Program-made: the position numbers and the translations under genes
Shown here: piece by piece, positions 5,253 to 5,729 of the stretch
Layout: every line of letters begins with the position of its first letter
Position numbering within the stretch: the stretch's first letter is position 1
Assembly (NCBI GenBank): GCA_012513875.1
Contig: JAAZBI010000011.1
Location: 1-5,729 of the forward strand
Length of the DNA stretch: 5,729 nucleotides
Direction: 5' to 3'
DNA from: Mollicutes bacterium
Lineage (GTDB): Bacteria > Bacillota_I > Bacilli_A > RF39 > UBA660
Notes under the pieces: model-generated
What the model saw: only the letters and a program-made list of their open reading frames with translations
What the model was told of the DNA's origin: nothing
The model's database searches: none

Positions 5253-5729
5253 TTATTTGCCTCCTAATTCTTGATAAATTGATGTAAATTCTTTTTCAAA
5301 AATATCTAATTCTTGCTCTGTAGTTAAATGAGACAAACTAACTCTTATACTAGTTGAAGCTCTTTCTTCATCTTTGGTTAAGTTTAAAACTGATAAAGAT
5401 TGTGGATTATCGCTAGAACAAGCACTTTTAGTTGAAATAAATATGTTTCTTTCACTTAAAGCTTGTAATATTTTTTCTGAATCAATACCTAAAGTACTAA
5501 AATTTAACACATGAGAAACTGATTTGGATGTACTATTGATAACAATTTGTGAAAATTGAGATAAAAACATTCTCAATCTTTCGTTATGTTTATTAACTAA
5601 AGAAACCTTATCTGAAAAATTTGTGTTAACTAATTCTAAAGCTTTTGCAAAAGAACAAATTAATTCTTGAGAAGGTGTTCCACTTCTAAAAAGAGAGGTG
5701 CTTTTTCCACCTAAAATCATCGGTTCAAT
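5253..5729 (-). CDS. Cysteine desulfurase, NifS/IscS type, C-terminal part (5' end beyond window)
   Basis: This PLP enzyme (class V aminotransferase fold) takes sulfur from L-cysteine as a persulfide on its own cysteine, for Fe-S clusters, thiolated tRNA or other sulfur products. The frame is open to the right edge; three codons (Ile-Glu-Pro) precede the first internal Met, so that ATG (5718-5720) is not the real start. About 158 of the family's roughly 370-390 residues are visible; the PLP lysine region is outside the window. Seen here, numbered from that Met, are GGKSTSLFRSGTP (4-16, the position of GGGQE-RSGT in IscS), HVLNFS (70-75), the catalytic loop STKSACSS with C101, and SIRVSLSHLTTEQE (124-137) near the C-terminus. 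Group I type fits. Whether it serves ThiI, Fe-S assembly or something else cannot be told. It is the first visible gene of the redox operon. Confidence 0.9.
   Translation of the reverse strand: MEPMILGGKSTSLFRSGTPSQELICSFAKALELVNTNFSDKVSLVNKHNERLRMFLSQFSQIVINSTSKSVSHVLNFSTLGIDSEKILQALSERNIFISTKSACSSDNPQSLSVLNLTKDEERASTSIRVSLSHLTTEQELDIFEKEFTSIYQELGGK

Noticed and set aside
1..5729. Mobile elements, CRISPR arrays, tRNA/rRNA genes, defence systems
   Set aside because: No transposase or integrase motifs, spaced direct repeats or tRNA-like folds were seen; nearly every base is in a tightly packed minus-strand gene.

Overview
The window is very AT-rich and holds eight protein genes, all on the minus strand and mostly a few bases apart or less. 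Strong AGGAGG-like ribosome sites, sigma-A-like promoters, tryptophan encoded by TGG, and a TGA used as a stop codon inside an ATGA overlap all suggest a low-GC Bacilli/Tenericutes-type bacterium with the standard code. This would fit an Acholeplasma-, Erysipelotrichia- or uncultured RF39-like lineage rather than a code-4 Mycoplasma. The lineage is inferred from style and gene families; no marker gene settles it.

Read in the direction of transcription (right to left), the first block is a sulfur/redox cluster. It has the C-terminal part of a group I (NifS/IscS-type) cysteine desulfurase (5253 to the window edge), a small cytoplasmic thioredoxin with WCSSC (4985-5251), and a membrane protein that joins an extracytoplasmic CPHC thioredoxin-like domain to a CcdA/DsbD-type transmembrane electron carrier (3744-4982). 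The last two could form a compact DsbD-like relay taking reducing power out across the membrane.

A near-consensus promoter (TTGACC-17-TATAAT), whose spacer is an exact inverted repeat, starts the second block. This block has a GT4 glycosyltransferase resembling the LafB/CpoA glycolipid synthases, with an extra C-terminal domain of about 130 residues that looks ASCH/PUA-like (2230-3675). It is followed by a membrane-anchored thioredoxin-fold protein that lacks an intact CxxC (1730-2227) and by trmL, a tRNA wobble 2'-O-methyltransferase (1221-1727). A 13-bp hairpin with a T-run overlaps the trmL stop and probably ends this unit.

The third block starts at an extended -10 promoter just after that hairpin. 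It has two translationally coupled exported proteins of unknown function: one with four cysteines and a C-terminal membrane anchor (507-1163), and one that runs off the left edge (1-510). Exported cysteine-containing proteins near a reductive relay make a coherent envelope theme, but a functional link is inference.

The most notable item is the glycosyltransferase/ASCH-like fusion. No RNA genes, mobile elements, CRISPR arrays or long repeats were seen, and no stretch over 300 bases is without a gene.
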